Positions 21,503 to 22,198 of a stretch of 22,198 nt of DNA are shown in pieces. Below the pieces are notes generated by a model. That model saw only the letters and a program-made list of their open reading frames with translations, ran no database searches and was not told where the DNA came from. Every line of letters begins with the position of its first letter. Position 1 is the first letter of the stretch. A program made the translations under genes and the position numbers. Source of the DNA: Candidatus Cellulosilyticum pullistercoris (lineage in GTDB: Bacteria > Bacillota > Clostridia > Lachnospirales > Cellulosilyticaceae). Location of the stretch: NCBI GenBank assembly GCA_018883705.1, contig JAHLFQ010000016.1:1-22198 (forward strand), given 5' to 3'.

Positions 21503-22198
21503 TTAATGGGTTAATTCATTACGAAATTCCGGTTTGAATTTAGAGTACATCATTATTTGCTTTGTATAGAGTCCTGAGTAACCAGAGAGCATATAGCTGG
21601 TTGCAATAATAAGCATAAAGTAGATGCCACCCCCTCCAAATATCTCAGTACTTAAAATGAAGGAAGTCATGGGACAATTTGTTACGCCACAAAATAAGGC
21701 TATTAACCCAAGACTTGCTGAAAAATAAGCTGGAAGACCTAGTAGTGGACCTATCATTGCACCAAAAGTAGCACCCACAAAGAAAGAAGGAACAATTTCA
21801 CCCCCCTTGAATCCTGCACCTAAGGTAAGTGCTGTAAAAATAATTTTTAAAAGAAAAGCAAAGGGGAACACATGCCCTGATAGTGCATTCTCAATGATAG
21901 GCATACCAGCACCTAAGTAGTCTGTAGAGTCTAGAAGAAGAGTAAGTATGATAACAAAGAAACTCCCTATACAAATACGAAGATAAGGATTTTTAAAATA
22001 TTTGCTATAAAGTGCATGAGTCATATGTAATGTTTTACAAAACAGAATACTTAGTAGAGCACAAAGAATACCTAGAACAACTACTTGGAATAATGTAATG
22101 AGATTAAGAGAAGTAATAAAGTTGAGTGGATAACGTGTAGTAGCGACCCCAAAATAACCCGAAATGGCATAGCCTACTACAGCAGCTATAATACAAGG
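21503..22198 (-). CDS. CLC family anion channel/antiporter, N-terminal part outside window
   Basis: The minus-strand frame stays open from the stop at 21503 to the window edge. The ATG at 22024 is therefore internal, and the visible 231 residues are the C-terminal half of a CLC protein. Hydrophobic helices dominate. The key motif is GFKGGEIVPSFFVGATFG, the helix N anion-site signature (compare GGIFxPxLxxGAxxG). STEIFGG and a late GYSGLY (a candidate for the conserved pore Tyr) follow. The family moves chloride or other small anions, often in exchange for protons. The GFKGGE form, instead of GGIF, resembles the fluoride-type (CLC-F) branch, but without the N-terminal selectivity motifs this is only suggestive. 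No CBS domain follows the membrane part. It converges on the nrd-dut operon. Confidence 0.85.
   Translation of the reverse strand, partial: PCIIAAVVGYAISGYFGVATTRYPLNFITSLNLITLFQVVVLGILCALLSILFCKTLHMTHALYSKYFKNPYLRICIGSFFVIILTLLLDSTDYLGAGMPIIENALSGHVFPFAFLLKIIFTALTLGAGFKGGEIVPSFFVGATFGAMIGPLLGLPAYFSASLGLIALFCGVTNCPMTSFILSTEIFGGGGIYFMLIIATSYMLSGYSGLYTKQIMMYSKFKPEFRNELTH

Noticed and set aside
22022..22024. ATG as the start of the CLC gene
   Set aside because: All 58 codons upstream to the edge are open and encode hydrophobic helix-like sequence, so the gene continues beyond the window.
1..22198. tRNA genes, CRISPR arrays, insertion sequences or attachment sites
   Set aside because: No cloverleaf with a GTTCGA-type arm, no regularly spaced repeats and no transposase or integrase sequence was seen on either strand.

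Overview
The window is about two-thirds A+T, has short intergenic gaps, Shine-Dalgarno sites of the AAGGAG/AAAGGTG kind, sigma-A-like promoters and strong intrinsic terminators. It carries an oxygen-sensitive class III ribonucleotide reductase, a free 2x[4Fe-4S] ferredoxin and the Gram-positive wobble-uridine enzyme MnmM. Together these point to an anaerobic Firmicute, most likely a Clostridia/Lachnospirales-type chromosome. The species is inferred only from gene content and style. I see no tRNA, rRNA, CRISPR array, insertion sequence or phage gene. No gene-free stretch exceeds 300 bases.

Layout. (1) Bases 2-6198: three overlapping or closely spaced + strand genes encode an SMC/condensin-like complex that I read as Wadjet JetA (5' end cut off by the window), JetB and JetC. 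No jetD nuclease gene is inside the window. (2) 6292-8182: a tRNA-dihydrouridine synthase followed by a radical SAM/SPASM protein, closed by a bidirectional terminator. (3) 8225-9595 (-): a MATE efflux transporter with a strong extended -10 promoter. (4) 9837-10046: a small ferredoxin. (5) 10211-11317 (-): a single-pass membrane protein with an outward glucosaminidase-like domain, divergent from (6) 11561-12199, an RpiB/LacA/LacB-type sugar-phosphate isomerase with a near-consensus promoter. (7) 12271-13881 (-): peptide chain release factor 3. (8) 14067-16537: an imidazolonepropionase-like amidohydrolase followed 35 bases later by an unusual protein with ferritin-like E/H helices. (9) 16599-16991 (-): a small membrane protein with a C-terminal zinc ribbon. 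(10) 17137-17986: MnmM methyltransferase and a DUF1653 protein. (11) 18248-21405: nrdD-nrdG-dut, a deoxynucleotide operon. (12) 21503-22198 (-): the C-terminal part of a CLC anion channel/antiporter, running off the right edge.

How they fit together. Most of the window is core housekeeping: translation and tRNA modification (dus, prfC, mnmM), anaerobic dNTP supply and dUTP removal (nrdD, nrdG, dut), transport and envelope functions. The clearest accessory element is the JetABC-like defence or DNA-organising complex at the left edge. The least understood genes are the ferritin-like protein, the membrane-anchored hydrolase and the divergent RpiB-like isomerase. I did not find convincing evidence of a wholly new multigene system. 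The JetC Walker B variant, the apparent lack of jetD in view and the three-pair ferritin-like protein are the best leads.
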